From Deltaproteobacteria bacterium (GTDB lineage: Bacteria; Desulfobacterota; Desulfovibrionia; Desulfovibrionales; Desulfomicrobiaceae), in assembly GCA_009929795.1 (NCBI GenBank), contig RZZR01000010.1:1-36828 (forward strand): DNA of 36,828 bases, read 5' to 3'. A program made the position numbers and the translations under genes. The notes beneath the pieces were generated by a model. That model was not told the origin of the DNA. It made no database searches and saw only the letters and a program-made list of their open reading frames with translations. Shown here one piece after another: positions 1 through 9,118 of the stretch. The first letter of the stretch is position 1. Every line of letters starts with the position of its first letter.

Positions 1-19
1 GAATGGGGATTTGTGAATA

Positions 20-1246
20 CTACTTCTTCTTGAAGCCGGAGAAGACCGCCTGCACCCGGCGATTTTGTTGGCGGCCCTCGACGGTCTCGTTGGTGGCGAT
101 GGGCCGATCCTGTCCGAATCCCATGGCCGTGAGCCGGGCCGGATCGATACCCATGCGATCGACCAGAGCGTTTTTGACGCTGACGGCCCGGGCCTGAGAT
201 AGTTTCTTGTTCGATGCCTTGCTTCCCGTGCTGTCGGTGTGCCCTTCGATGGTAACCGCGGTTTCGGGGTTGGCCTTCAGAAAATCGGCAACCGCCTGAA
301 GCTGGTCGTCATAGATGGGCTTGACCACGGCCTTGTCGCTGTCGAACTGGATTTCAAGCCTGAACGTGACTTCGATGGGACATCCGTGCTCGTCCACGGC
401 CAACCCAAGAGGAGTTCCCGGGCACTTGTCCAGACGATCGACCACGCCGTCACCGTCGCTGTCCACGTCTACGATCTTTGGAGGCAGGGGACAGCCGTCG
501 GCGTCCACCGGCGTGCCTCGGGGGGTGTTCGGGCATTTGTCGCGGTTATCCAGGACGCCGTCGCCGTCAGAATCCCCGATCACGTCATAGAAGACGCCGT
601 GGACGAAAGCATCCATGCCAGCGTCATCCCGGAGGAAGGCCGCGGTTGTGTACGAGCAGCAGGAATTCAAGTTGGCGATGGCCTCCAGTGAGGCTTGATC
701 GGTCTCGGTACCGCCCATATCGATGACATGGAAACAGATCCTGCCGGGAGCGAGGTCATAGATTTTTTTGGCCTGTGCCACGGGCTCGGATCCCTGGTTG
801 GATTCTCCGTCGCTGACAAGAATGATGGCCGTCCTGCCGTTCAGCCCGGAAACAATCGGTGCCAAAAGGGCCAGGCTGTCGCCCATCGGGGTCCTGCGGC
901 CGAAGATTTCGTACTTGGTTTCCACCCCCTGAATGGCCGAGGCCATGGAGGCCCGGTCAAAAGAACCCATGCCCGAACGGAGCTTGTAAGGGGCGAAGGT
1001 GGCCAGTCCGGCCTGGTAGGGCAGGGCAGGAATCTTGTCGTTCATGCGGGAAAGGATGTTCACGGCTGCGGAGATCTTGTTTGTCTTTTGGCCTTCCATG
1101 CTCATGGCCATGGAGCCGGAATGATCCAGGAACAAGACGAAGTTTTCAATCTTGGGGACCAGCTCCGATGTTGCAGCCTGGGCTGACGAGGCAAAAAAGA
1201 AAACGATGAGTGCCAAGGGAACAAGGGCAAAGGTTTTCATTTTCAT
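20..1246 (-). CDS. Secreted vWA - TSP3 repeat - OmpA-like cell-envelope protein
   Basis: The 408-residue product begins with a signal peptide ending in AQA near residue 24. A von Willebrand A domain follows (about 33-220) with the MIDAS motif DHSGS at 41-45 and the second metal-site region VSDGES. Two calcium-binding thrombospondin type 3 repeats (about 225-290) each contain DSDGDG and end in GCP. The C-terminal OmpA-like domain (about 295-405) carries the peptidoglycan-binding signature GHTDSTGS and the NRRV end. It is therefore probably a periplasmic or outer-membrane protein that binds peptidoglycan and, through the vWA domain, a protein partner; the partner is unknown. The start at 1246 is chosen because GAGGAG lies 6 nt before it; an ATG at 1252 abuts that ribosome site. 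Family assignment is firm, cellular role is not. Confidence 0.9.
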   Translation of the reverse strand: MKMKTFALVPLALIVFFFASSAQAATSELVPKIENFVLFLDHSGSMAMSMEGQKTNKISAAVNILSRMNDKIPALPYQAGLATFAPYKLRSGMGSFDRASMASAIQGVETKYEIFGRRTPMGDSLALLAPIVSGLNGRTAIILVSDGESNQGSEPVAQAKKIYDLAPGRICFHVIDMGGTETDQASLEAIANLNSCCSYTTAAFLRDDAGMDAFVHGVFYDVIGDSDGDGVLDNRDKCPNTPRGTPVDADGCPLPPKIVDVDSDGDGVVDRLDKCPGTPLGLAVDEHGCPIEVTFRLEIQFDSDKAVVKPIYDDQLQAVADFLKANPETAVTIEGHTDSTGSKASNKKLSQARAVSVKNALVDRMGIDPARLTAMGFGQDRPIATNETVEGRQQNRRVQAVFSGFKKK

Positions 1247-1368
1247 GACCATCTCCTCAAAAGTTCGAAAATTACAAGGATCGACAGATTTTGACCGATT
1301 GATTTGGTTTTAATTCTTTGATTCGTCCTCCATTTCTAGTCAGATTGTGCCAAGAATTGACATGGCCA

Positions 1369-3738
1369 TCATTCTTTATGCCCTGATACGCGGATTTCGT
1401 CTAGGACATGTCTCACGGTTAAAAGCATCTCGTCCAGCCTATACGGTTTTCTGATGAAATCCGAGGCTCCGAACAAATGCGGATCCTCAGCCATGGAATG
1501 GGCCGCATACCCGCTGGTGACCAGAATTCTGGCCTTCGGGTAAATTTCTTTCATCTCCCTGATCAGGTGCTCCCCGCCCATGCCGGGCATGCCAAGATCT
1601 GTGACAACCAGATCGATGTTGCCCTTTTCCAGCCTAAAAATTTTCAGGGCTTCTTCACCGCTGCTGGCCGTGAGAACGGTGTATCCATGACCGCTCAAGA
1701 TGTCCTCAGTCAATTCGAGAATGAGTTCCTCGTCGTCAACGAGCAAGATCCTTTCGGTTCCACCTTCGATTTCCTGGCGGTCATGTCGGGTGCCAATGAC
1801 GTTGTCCACGGTTGAGACTGTCGGCAGGGCGGGCAGGTAGATGCTGAAGGTTGTTCCCCGGTTCTTTTCGCTGGAGCAGGTGATGTGTCCTCCATGGTCG
1901 GTGACAATGCCATAAACAGTGGACAGGCCGAGGCCGGTGCCCTGGCCCACGGCCTTGGTGGTGAAGAAGGGTTCGAAGATATGTTCCCTGGTCGCATCGT
2001 CTATGCCCAAGCCCGAGTCTGAAACGCGCAGGACCACGTATGGGCCGGGAGCAAGCTCGGGATGATTCCCGTGACCTCTTCCGTCTGAATCGAACGTTTC
2101 GGTGGCGATGACCAGACGCCCGCCGTCCGGCATGGCGTCCCGGGCGTTGTTGGCCAGATTCATCAAAACCTGCTCCATCTGGGTGGCGTTGGCCTCGATG
2201 TCGAACAGATTCGGAGCCAGATTGGTTTCGATGTCAATCATCTTGGGAATGGTCCGCTGGAGCAGTTTGACCGCTTCGACAATGACCGTGTTCAGGTTGA
2301 GCGTGGTTCGGACAACGTCCATCTTTCGACTGAAGGTCAGAAGTCGGCGGACCAGCTCGGTGGCCCGTTCCACGGTCCGGTCGATTTGCATGAGCGATTC
2401 CCGTTCCCGATCGTTCTCCGGTCGGCGCATGAGAAGGAGCTGAACATTACCGGCTATGGCCTGGAGGATGTTGTTGAAGTCGTGGGCGATGCCACCGGCC
2501 AGGGTTCCAACGGCCTCCATCTTCTGGGATTGACGAAGCTGATCCTCGAGACGATTTCGGTCCCTCTCGATGCGCTGGTGTTCCTCGATTTCGCGTTGCA
2601 GGTTCCAGTTGGCCTCGACCAGTTCTGCGGTCCGATCTTTGACCTGCTGTTCAAGGCCGGCCTGGTAGCTCCGTATCTTTTCATCGGCCGCGGCCAATTG
2701 CTGGCCGGCTCCGGCAATGATCCGGCTCAATTCGCCGATTTCGTCCCGGGCGTTGTCGGTCGGAATCCGATGAAAATCGCCTTGCCCGAGGCCTCTGGCG
2801 GCCATGACCAGGGCGTTGATGCGGACGATAATCCTACGACTGAAGAGATTTCCCAAAAGAATAACGGCCAGCAGGACGATGAGACTGGTCAGAAACAGGC
2901 CGTGCCGGAGGTGGAAGGCCGCGGCGTAGAGTTCTTTCTCGGGCTGGGTGAAGATCAGGGTCCAGCCCGTGGCGACCTGCGACTCATTCTGGTCGACCGG
3001 AACGAACGAGGCCACCATGTCTTGATTGTCGTCCCGGAAGGGAAGAATTCCGCTTGTGCCGGTTCGGATGGCATCGAGCAGGACCGGATGCGGCAATGGA
3101 TCGAGAATCCGGTCGGGTTTGGGACCGGCCACGATCAGACCCCGTCGATCGATCAGGGTACTCAGGTCCTGGTCACCGAAGTTGACGCCGGAGACAATCT
3201 TCCAGATGGGCTCCATGTCGATCTGGCCAATGAGGATGTCGTTCCGGGGCGCATCCGTCCTGTTCGGGACGGCCAGGGCCACGGTCATCACGGTCTGGCG
3301 TGGATAGATGAGAACATGTACATCCGAGAGCAGGCTCTCGCCGGCTACGGCTTTCTGGAACCAGGTCGTAGATTTCCATGTTCCCCGAAAGGAGTACCGG
3401 CCCGAGGCCAGGACATTGCCGTTTTGGTCAAGAAGGGTCAGGTCCTTGACGATGGGATGAAAGCGCAGCGTCCTGTGGAATTCCTTCTCGATGGTCTCCC
3501 TGGTTCTAATATCTTGGCCCAAGGCCGGATTCTCGGCCAGAAGCAGAATGCTGTTGTAAGCCGCGTTCACTTCACGTTGCAGTTCCTTGGCGACTTCCGT
3601 TCCCAGGGAGAGCAGGGCCTGATTCCGGGCCGAGCGAATGCTCCCCTCGACCAGGATCAGGGAAAAGGCACTCATGACCAGAACCGGAATCAGGCCCCCG
3701 ACCAGAAGGAAAAGAACGATCTTGGTGTGGATCCGCAT
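1369..3738 (-). CDS. Hybrid sensor histidine kinase (Cache-HAMP-HisKA-HATPase-REC)
   Basis: A 789-residue membrane kinase. TM1 spans about 7-30, an extracytoplasmic Cache-type sensor about 33-275, TM2 about 279-300 and HAMP about 300-353. A short coiled coil leads to the HisKA domain with HDFNN, making His419 the predicted phospho-acceptor. The ATPase domain shows the N box ([10 protein letters not shown]), [15 protein letters not shown] and GTGLGLS. A C-terminal receiver (about 662-780) has the acidic pair DDE and the phospho-acceptor Asp714 in VVTDLGMPG, with Lys764 conserved. No DNA-binding output domain is present, so a separate response regulator or phosphotransfer protein would be needed; none is in the window. 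The gene starts 12 nt after the substrate-binding lipoprotein gene, suggesting co-transcription and possibly shared ligand sensing (inference). Confidence 0.93.
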   Translation of the reverse strand: MRIHTKIVLFLLVGGLIPVLVMSAFSLILVEGSIRSARNQALLSLGTEVAKELQREVNAAYNSILLLAENPALGQDIRTRETIEKEFHRTLRFHPIVKDLTLLDQNGNVLASGRYSFRGTWKSTTWFQKAVAGESLLSDVHVLIYPRQTVMTVALAVPNRTDAPRNDILIGQIDMEPIWKIVSGVNFGDQDLSTLIDRRGLIVAGPKPDRILDPLPHPVLLDAIRTGTSGILPFRDDNQDMVASFVPVDQNESQVATGWTLIFTQPEKELYAAAFHLRHGLFLTSLIVLLAVILLGNLFSRRIIVRINALVMAARGLGQGDFHRIPTDNARDEIGELSRIIAGAGQQLAAADEKIRSYQAGLEQQVKDRTAELVEANWNLQREIEEHQRIERDRNRLEDQLRQSQKMEAVGTLAGGIAHDFNNILQAIAGNVQLLLMRRPENDRERESLMQIDRTVERATELVRRLLTFSRKMDVVRTTLNLNTVIVEAVKLLQRTIPKMIDIETNLAPNLFDIEANATQMEQVLMNLANNARDAMPDGGRLVIATETFDSDGRGHGNHPELAPGPYVVLRVSDSGLGIDDATREHIFEPFFTTKAVGQGTGLGLSTVYGIVTDHGGHITCSSEKNRGTTFSIYLPALPTVSTVDNVIGTRHDRQEIEGGTERILLVDDEELILELTEDILSGHGYTVLTASSGEEALKIFRLEKGNIDLVVTDLGMPGMGGEHLIREMKEIYPKARILVTSGYAAHSMAEDPHLFGASDFIRKPYRLDEMLLTVRHVLDEIRVSGHKE

Positions 3739-3750
3739 GATTTCGGCGCC

Positions 3751-4848
3751 CTATCGTTCCGATTGCAGTTCGGCCCAGATTTCCTGACGGGTTCGAACCG
3801 ATTCCTCGCTTCCCATGTCACCGAAGGTTTCGCACAAAGCCATTTTTTCCTCCGAGGGATAGACCTCCGGGGCTTGGAGAACGGCCGGATCGGTGAAGGC
3901 CCGGGAGGCCGTATTGGGTGTCGCCGTCCATATTTCCGAGGCGATGGCTCCCATGATCTCAGGTCGGTGGACATAGTCGATGAATGCGTGGGCTTCGGCC
4001 ATGTGTCTGGCCTGGCGGGGGATGACAAACACGTCGAACCAGATGGCGGCCCCTTCCCTGGGCAGGACGTAGCGGATGTCCTCATTCTGCTCGGCGGCCA
4101 TCATGGCGTCGCCGTTGTACAGTTGGGCCGCCCAGAGCCTTTCGGCGGCCATCATCTCCCCGATGGTCACGGGGTCGAAGTATCCGGCCAGAAGAGGGCG
4201 CTGCCTCAGCAATGCCTCGCGAATGGACTGAAGCTGCTCCGGCCGGTCGGCGTTCAGGGGGAAGCCCAGCATCTTGGAGGCCGCTCCGGTCACCTCAAAG
4301 GGGTTGTTCAGCATGGCCACGCGCCCCGCATAGCGTTCATCCCAGAGGATTTTCCAGGTTTCGATATCTCCGTCGACATGTTTGGAGTTGACCACCAGGC
4401 CGGTGGTTCCGGTACAATAGGGGACCATCCAGTTCCTCCAGTGTTCATGGTCGGGCGGCAGCCACGAACCATGAAGATTGACGAGGTTGGGAATGGCGTG
4501 GATGTCGATGGGAGAGACGAGCTTGGCCTTGGTCATCTCCATGGCCACGCTGCGACTGACCACGATCAGATCCACGTCGGGCAGGCCCGATTGGATGGCC
4601 CCGAGAATGGCCTCGTCGTCTTCGAACGTCACTAGCTGGACGGAAATCCCGGTTTCGCTGGTGAATCCGGCCAAGGTCTCTGAACCGATATAGTCTTCCC
4701 AGTTGTAGAAGATCAGAGGGCCTTCGGACACTGGTGGCGAAGATTCGGGTTGCCCTCCATTACTGGATGAAGGCTTGTCGCAGGCCACGATAAAAATGGC
4801 GAGAAGGCAGCAAAGGCAAACTTTATAAATGGATGGGTTGAAGATCAT
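3751..4848 (-). CDS. PotD/PotF-type polyamine substrate-binding lipoprotein
   Basis: The 365-residue product has a lipoprotein signal peptide with lipobox IVAC and lipidated Cys23. The mature part has the layout of spermidine/putrescine-binding proteins: LIFYNWEDYI at the start of lobe 1, DLIVVS, GTTGLVVN and a run near WAAQLYNGDAMMA. The last segment carries the FIDYVHRPE motif typical of the family. In PotABCD systems such a protein delivers polyamine to a membrane permease, but no potA, potB or potC lies next to it. The next gene downstream is a hybrid histidine kinase 12 nt away. It may therefore feed a transporter encoded elsewhere or act as a periplasmic sensor for the kinase. The exact ligand cannot be read from the sequence. 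The ribosome site GGGAG sits about 10 nt before the ATG. Confidence 0.88.
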   Translation of the reverse strand: MIFNPSIYKVCLCCLLAIFIVACDKPSSSNGGQPESSPPVSEGPLIFYNWEDYIGSETLAGFTSETGISVQLVTFEDDEAILGAIQSGLPDVDLIVVSRSVAMEMTKAKLVSPIDIHAIPNLVNLHGSWLPPDHEHWRNWMVPYCTGTTGLVVNSKHVDGDIETWKILWDERYAGRVAMLNNPFEVTGAASKMLGFPLNADRPEQLQSIREALLRQRPLLAGYFDPVTIGEMMAAERLWAAQLYNGDAMMAAEQNEDIRYVLPREGAAIWFDVFVIPRQARHMAEAHAFIDYVHRPEIMGAIASEIWTATPNTASRAFTDPAVLQAPEVYPSEEKMALCETFGDMGSEESVRTRQEIWAELQSER

Positions 4849-4915
4849 GGCTGATTGTCTCCCAAGTGCATCGTTATCTTTTTGATAATAATTTTCAATT
4901 TAATATATCCCAATA
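4849..4915. other. AT-rich gap between atpG and the binding-protein gene
   Basis: This 67-nt gap is far richer in A and T than its surroundings. It should hold the promoter for the binding-protein/kinase pair, unless that pair is read from the atp operon. A TTGATA hexamer lies at its atpG edge, but no well-matched -10 box at 17 nt is convincing. No GC stem followed by a T run is visible after atpG, so read-through from the ATPase operon cannot be excluded. Confidence 0.4.
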
Positions 4916-5785
4916 TCAAGCCAAAGATTCGAACCCGGCTACGATATCCAGAAGCTCCTCGGTGATGCCGGCTTGGCGTGTGGTGTGGAAATCACGTGTT
5001 AGGGCCTCCAATCGTTCGCGAATGTTTCGCTCGGCACCCTGCATAGCCGCCAGACGCATGGCATTTTCGCTGGCCAGGGATTGGGCCAAGGCCCGGTATA
5101 GACCGACGAACATGTATTCGCGGACCAGCGATGAAAAGAGGTTTCCCTGGGACATGGTGCACAAGGGCAGGCTTCGGCCGGGCCATGGCCGGGCCTGGAG
5201 GGTTTTCAGCCATTGGTCGTCCAGGGGAAGGAGACGGGTCGTGGTCGGATGGCTCGAAGCCTGTCCGACGGGTACGGGGTGGAAGAGCCGGATTTCCTCC
5301 AAGCCCAGAAATTCCGTCCAGGCCTGGAGTTCGACGGATAGGCGTTGGACCAGGGGAAGAAATCCGCCCACGCCTGTCGGCACCCGAAAGACATGACCAA
5401 TGTCGAGATCCATGTCCCTAAGCCTGTCCGCGGCACGTTCGCCGACCACGAGCAGAGAGGAGGGCCTGTCGGACTCCCGAGCCAGGGTTTCCAGAACCAG
5501 ACCGGTCAGATCCTCGTTCAACTGGCCGCACATGCCCTGGTCCGAGCCGAAGACCACTCCTCCCAGAGGCCCGGGCCGCGAGGGGCGTGCAGCCACCCGG
5601 CCGTCTGGCCGGCGGAGCACGGCCATGAGGGCCAATTCCACAGTTTCGGCGTATTCATCCACGGATCGGGCGGCCTTTTCGAATTGGGCGATGTTCACGG
5701 CGGCCAAGGCCTTCATGGTCCGGACAATGGAATGAAGATCGTGGACGCTGGAAAGCCGCCGCTCTATGGCCTGCAGGGTGTCCAT
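4916..5785 (-). CDS. atpG: N-type ATPase F1 gamma subunit
   Basis: The 289-residue gamma subunit forms the central rotor shaft joining the F1 catalytic head to the c ring. The N-terminal helix (about 1-55) and the C-terminal helix (about 215-285) form the expected coiled coil. The central fold contains GSDQGMCGQLN, the counterpart of the SDRGLCG motif in ordinary gamma subunits. It is the last gene of the nine-gene operon and starts 4 nt after the atpA stop. Gamma sequences of the N-type branch are divergent from the main F-type, and this one is no exception: similarity is clearest at the two ends. No terminator hairpin is obvious after its stop. Confidence 0.92.
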   Translation of the reverse strand: MDTLQAIERRLSSVHDLHSIVRTMKALAAVNIAQFEKAARSVDEYAETVELALMAVLRRPDGRVAARPSRPGPLGGVVFGSDQGMCGQLNEDLTGLVLETLARESDRPSSLLVVGERAADRLRDMDLDIGHVFRVPTGVGGFLPLVQRLSVELQAWTEFLGLEEIRLFHPVPVGQASSHPTTTRLLPLDDQWLKTLQARPWPGRSLPLCTMSQGNLFSSLVREYMFVGLYRALAQSLASENAMRLAAMQGAERNIRERLEALTRDFHTTRQAGITEELLDIVAGFESLA

Positions 5786-5789
5786 GGCC

Positions 5790-7358
5790 TCAGTCCGGGC
5801 GTTTTGGGGTCGGTGATTCCGGTTGCGGCTTCAGATCGGCCACGGCCTGTCCGGCCAGGGATTTCAAGCGTTCGAGGTCCTCGTCCTGGAGACGTTCCCC
5901 GCTTTCAACGGCCTGGCAGAGGTCCCGGGCCTCGCGGTGAACCAGATCGGCCACGGCACGCGAGGCCTCCTGAATGGCGTCCAATTCCAAAGAGTCGAAG
6001 ATTCCGGAATTGACCGCTACTAGGACCGAGATTTGGTGCCAGACCGGCAGAGGTTGGTACTGAGATTGACGGAGAATCTCCCTGACCCTTTGGCCCCGGT
6101 GGATGGATTTCTTGGTTTCCGCGTCGAGGCGGGTTCCGAATCGGGAAAAGGCCTCCAATTCCTCGAATTGGGCGTAGGCCAGACGAAGATCGCCGGCCAC
6201 GGCCCGGTAGGCCGGAAGCTGGGCCTTGCCCCCGACCCTGGAGACGCTGCGGCCGATGTCCACGGCCGGAAGGATGCCTTTGCGAAACAGAACCGGGCTC
6301 AGATAGACTTGGCCATCGGTGATGGAGATAAGATTCGTTGGAATGTAGGCCGAGAGGTTCCCGGCCTCGGTCTCGACCACGGGCAGGCAGGTGATGGAGC
6401 CTCCGCCGAGTTCGGTCCGCAGACGGGTGGAGCGCTCCAGCAGCCGGGAGTGGATGTAGAAGATGTCTCCGGGAAAGGCTTCCCGGCCGGGGGGCCGACG
6501 CAGTAGCAGGGAGAGCTCCCGGTAGGCCCGGGCGTGGCGGGTCAGATCGTCAAGGACCAAGAGAACGTCCAACCCCATGGATGCGAATTCCTCGGCCATG
6601 GCCATGGCCGAGTAGGGGGCGATGAACTGCAGTCCCGGCGGGTCGTCCTCGGTGGCGGTGAGGACCACGCAGCGGTTCATGGCCTGCCCGTCCTCCAGGG
6701 CGGTCAAAACCCGGGCCATGGCCGAGGCCCGTTTGCCGATGCCGCAATAAATGGAAACGACCCCGGTCTCGGCCTGATTCAGGATGGCGTCGAGACAGAC
6801 AGCGGTCTTGCCCGTCTGGCGGTCACCCATGACCAGCTCCCGCTGGCCCCGGCCTATGGGGATGAGGGCGTCAACGGCCTTGATTCCGGTCTGCAGGGGT
6901 TTGGTAACCGGGAGGCGGTCCATGATTTCTGGGGCCTGAGATTCGACCGGTCTGGATGCGTCCGTGTCCACGGGACCGAGGCCGTCCAATGGCCGTCCCA
7001 GGGCGTCGACCGAACGGCCGAGAAGGCTTCGGCCGACCCCGACGTCAAGAACCCGGCCGGTGCGGCGGACACGATGCCCCGAGGCCAGATCCGGAGCCCT
7101 GTCCAGCAGGACGACCCCGACCAGGACCTGGTCGATGTCAAAGGCCAGTCCCCGGGATCCGTCCTCGAAAAGAAGGAGTTCGTCGGACATGGTTCCGGGC
7201 AGGTCGCGGACCTGGGCCGTGCCCGGTCCCACGGAGGCCACCCGCCCCACGGTTTCGACCACCAGATCGGCCCGGGCGGCCGTTTCGCCGCGATCCATGG
7301 CCGATTCGACCATGGCCGAGAGGGCCGAAAAATCCGGTTTTTGATCGTCAGGTTTCAT
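5790..7358 (-). CDS. atpA: N-type ATPase F1 alpha subunit
   Basis: This is the non-catalytic nucleotide-binding subunit of the F1 hexamer. The 522-residue protein has the Walker A motif GDRQTGKT, the conserved run LQTGIKAVDALIPIGRGQREL, and the SVSRVGG motif holding the arginine that reaches into the catalytic site of beta. An upstream in-frame ATG at 7376 would add six residues and overlap atpF by 29 nt. The ATG at 7358 is preferred because a G-rich ribosome site lies just before it and the overlap with the atpF stop is a compact 11 nt. It lies between atpF and atpG as expected in the N-ATPase order. Confidence 0.96.
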   Translation of the reverse strand: MKPDDQKPDFSALSAMVESAMDRGETAARADLVVETVGRVASVGPGTAQVRDLPGTMSDELLLFEDGSRGLAFDIDQVLVGVVLLDRAPDLASGHRVRRTGRVLDVGVGRSLLGRSVDALGRPLDGLGPVDTDASRPVESQAPEIMDRLPVTKPLQTGIKAVDALIPIGRGQRELVMGDRQTGKTAVCLDAILNQAETGVVSIYCGIGKRASAMARVLTALEDGQAMNRCVVLTATEDDPPGLQFIAPYSAMAMAEEFASMGLDVLLVLDDLTRHARAYRELSLLLRRPPGREAFPGDIFYIHSRLLERSTRLRTELGGGSITCLPVVETEAGNLSAYIPTNLISITDGQVYLSPVLFRKGILPAVDIGRSVSRVGGKAQLPAYRAVAGDLRLAYAQFEELEAFSRFGTRLDAETKKSIHRGQRVREILRQSQYQPLPVWHQISVLVAVNSGIFDSLELDAIQEASRAVADLVHREARDLCQAVESGERLQDEDLERLKSLAGQAVADLKPQPESPTPKRPD

Positions 7359-8127
7359 GTCCGTCCCCCCCGACATTGGCCGAGGTCAGGCGGAGAGCCT
7401 CATGGGCCTCCTCCCGCAGAGCCCTGAGGCAGGCGTCCACGTTCCATTCAAGGACCTTGCCCTCGGAGGAAAGCTCCAGGCCCATGATCAGGTTCGTGTC
7501 CATCCTGAATTCGACCTGACGGTCATGGCCCAGAATCTCGCGCAGCGTCCGTTCCAGAACCAGACGCCGTTCACGCCCGAGATCAAAAGCTGCGGAAACG
7601 ACGACGGGCCCGGGAGTTTTGGTCAGCTCGGCCAGTTGGTTGTCGGGCAGGGCCTCGATTCTTTTCATGAAACTCTGGACCACCCGGTCGTCCAGATCCT
7701 CGTCGGCCAGTTTTTGGAGTACCGTCCGAGCCGCCGATACGGCCTTTTCGGCGGCCAGGGAGGCCAGGGTAGAGAGCAGTGCCCGTTCATGCCGGAACAG
7801 GGAATCGGCAAAGCCCCGGCCCAGTTCCTCGGCCCGCTGCCTGGCTTCGGCCATCAGTTCCCGGCCTTTGGCCTCCGCCACGGCCTCGGCCTCTTGGAGG
7901 ATGGCCCGGCGTTCCTCGTGGACGGCCTCGATCTTTGATTGAAATTCGGTTCTGGCCTGCACGGACTCGTTTTTGGCCAGCTCGGCCTCGGCCATCCGGT
8001 CCCGGATGCCTTCCTCGCGCCGGTCCACGGCCTTGAGGACGCGATCGTAGAGAAAGAATTTCAGCAGACCGACGAGGATGAGAAAATTGACGGCCTGGGC
8101 CAGGACGGTGAACCAATCCAGAAGCAA
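7348..8127 (-). CDS. atpF: N-type ATPase Fo b subunit, elongated with delta-like C-terminus
   Basis: The 259-residue protein is much longer than a usual b subunit (about 156-170). One N-terminal membrane helix (about 5-28) is followed by a long charged helical stalk to about 165. The C-terminal part, about 170-230, with PVVVSAAFDL and then NLIMGLELS, resembles the C-terminal region of the delta/OSCP subunit, where a TSA-PL stretch and an LIGG stretch occupy the same order. Because the operon has no delta (atpH) gene, this extension probably couples the stator to F1 (inference). Translation must start at TTG (8127): GGAGG lies 8 nt upstream and no ATG is available before the membrane helix. 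It overlaps atpA by 11 nt. Confidence 0.93.
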   Translation of the reverse strand: MLLDWFTVLAQAVNFLILVGLLKFFLYDRVLKAVDRREEGIRDRMAEAELAKNESVQARTEFQSKIEAVHEERRAILQEAEAVAEAKGRELMAEARQRAEELGRGFADSLFRHERALLSTLASLAAEKAVSAARTVLQKLADEDLDDRVVQSFMKRIEALPDNQLAELTKTPGPVVVSAAFDLGRERRLVLERTLREILGHDRQVEFRMDTNLIMGLELSSEGKVLEWNVDACLRALREEAHEALRLTSANVGGDGHET

Positions 8128-8131
8128 GGGT

Positions 8132-8407
8132 CTAGCCTCCGGCCTTGATGGCCCAGTCCCAGATGGGATTGGCGAAAAGGAGGATCATGGAGACCACGAA
8201 GCAGTAGATGGCCGTGGACTCGACCATGGCCAGGCCCACGAACAGGGTCCGGGTGATGGAATTGGTGGCGTCGGGCTGCTGGGCCATGGCCGCAAGGGCC
8301 TGGGCCAGGGCCCGGCCTTCGCCCAGGGCCGGGCCGATGGACCCGATGGCGATGGTGATGCCGGCCGTGAAGACCGAGGCCGTGCCGATGAGGCTGATGC
8401 TGTCCAT
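8132..8407 (-). CDS. atpE: N-type ATPase Fo c subunit (rotor ring)
   Basis: The 91-residue hairpin of two membrane helices forms the ion-translocating ring. Helix 2 has the ion-site motif with Glu63, Ser64, Thr65 and Tyr68, the residues that bind Na+ in sodium-type c rings such as that of Ilyobacter tartaricus. At the helix 1 position where that protein has Gln32, this one has Glu30, within GPALGEG, giving two carboxylates per site. This double-carboxylate pattern is known among N-ATPases; whether it carries Na+ or H+ cannot be decided by sequence alone. The ribosome site GGAG sits 7 nt before the ATG and the gene begins 3 nt after the atpB stop. Confidence 0.96.
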   Translation of the reverse strand: MDSISLIGTASVFTAGITIAIGSIGPALGEGRALAQALAAMAQQPDATNSITRTLFVGLAMVESTAIYCFVVSMILLFANPIWDWAIKAGG

Positions 8408-8410
8408 GTA

Positions 8411-9115
8411 TCACTCCTTGGGATCGATGTTGCGCTTTTGGGGCGGGTCCGAAGTGGCCGAGGCGATGTACACCGCCGCCAGGATAGCGAATATGTAGGC
8501 CTGCAAAAGGCCGGTGAGCAGGCCCAGGATATTCATGACGATCGGGAAGAAGAGGGGGGCGATGGCCAGGAGAATGGCCACGATCTTTGTTCCGCTCATG
8601 ACGTTGCCGAAAAGACGCACGGCCAGGGCCAGGGTCCGGGAGAACTCTCCGATGACGTTGAAGGGCAGAAGCATGGGGGATGGTTTGGCGTAAAGCTTCA
8701 GGTATCCGATCGGACCGTGGGCCGATACACCCCGCAGGACAACGGTCGCCAGGACACACAGGGCCAGGGCCACGGTGGTCGACAGGGATGCCGTGGGAGG
8801 AATGAACCCGGGCACCACGGCCAGGACGTTGGTCACGGCGATGAACAGGAATAGGGTGCCCAGAAAAGGCAGGAAGGATTCGCCCCGGCCGGGCATGATA
8901 TCCTCGATCTGGGAGCGCAGGCCGAGGATGATTGCCTCGAGGACGCCCTGGGACCTGGGAATGTCGACCCCGGAGGTCAGATTCCTGGTCAGGAGATGAG
9001 AGACCAGGGCGATGAGGCCCATGACCAACCAGGTGAAGAGGATGGTCGCGTTGAGCTTCAAAAATCCCCATTGGAGATAGACCAGAAGGTCCGGGGTAAT
9101 ATCCTTGATATCCAT
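8411..9115 (-). CDS. atpB: N-type ATPase Fo a subunit
   Basis: The 234-residue multi-spanning a subunit forms the ion half-channels against the c ring. The essential arginine is Arg167 in ALAVRLFGN, matching Arg210 of E. coli. The last helix contains LQAYIFAILAAVYI, the counterpart of the E. coli LQAFIF helix. Five to six hydrophobic segments are visible. The glutamate that follows the arginine motif in E. coli (MYAGE) is replaced by a threonine (VMSGT). The gene lies between atpR and atpE with 3-nt gaps on both sides. The ribosome site is weak, which suggests translational coupling to atpR. Confidence 0.94.
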   Translation of the reverse strand: MDIKDITPDLLVYLQWGFLKLNATILFTWLVMGLIALVSHLLTRNLTSGVDIPRSQGVLEAIILGLRSQIEDIMPGRGESFLPFLGTLFLFIAVTNVLAVVPGFIPPTASLSTTVALALCVLATVVLRGVSAHGPIGYLKLYAKPSPMLLPFNVIGEFSRTLALAVRLFGNVMSGTKIVAILLAIAPLFFPIVMNILGLLTGLLQAYIFAILAAVYIASATSDPPQKRNIDPKE

Positions 9116-9118
9116 GGT

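Noticed and set aside
2386-4635. Very long open frame on the plus strand opposite the histidine kinase and binding-protein genes
   Set aside because: It is antisense to two well-supported genes; the product is rich in Gly, His, Asp and Pro with no domain, as expected from GC-rich codon bias.
4925-4943. tRNA T-loop-like sequence (GGTTCGAATC on the minus strand) at the end of atpG
   Set aside because: It encodes the last residues of the gamma subunit; no acceptor stem, anticodon arm or CCA region surrounds it.
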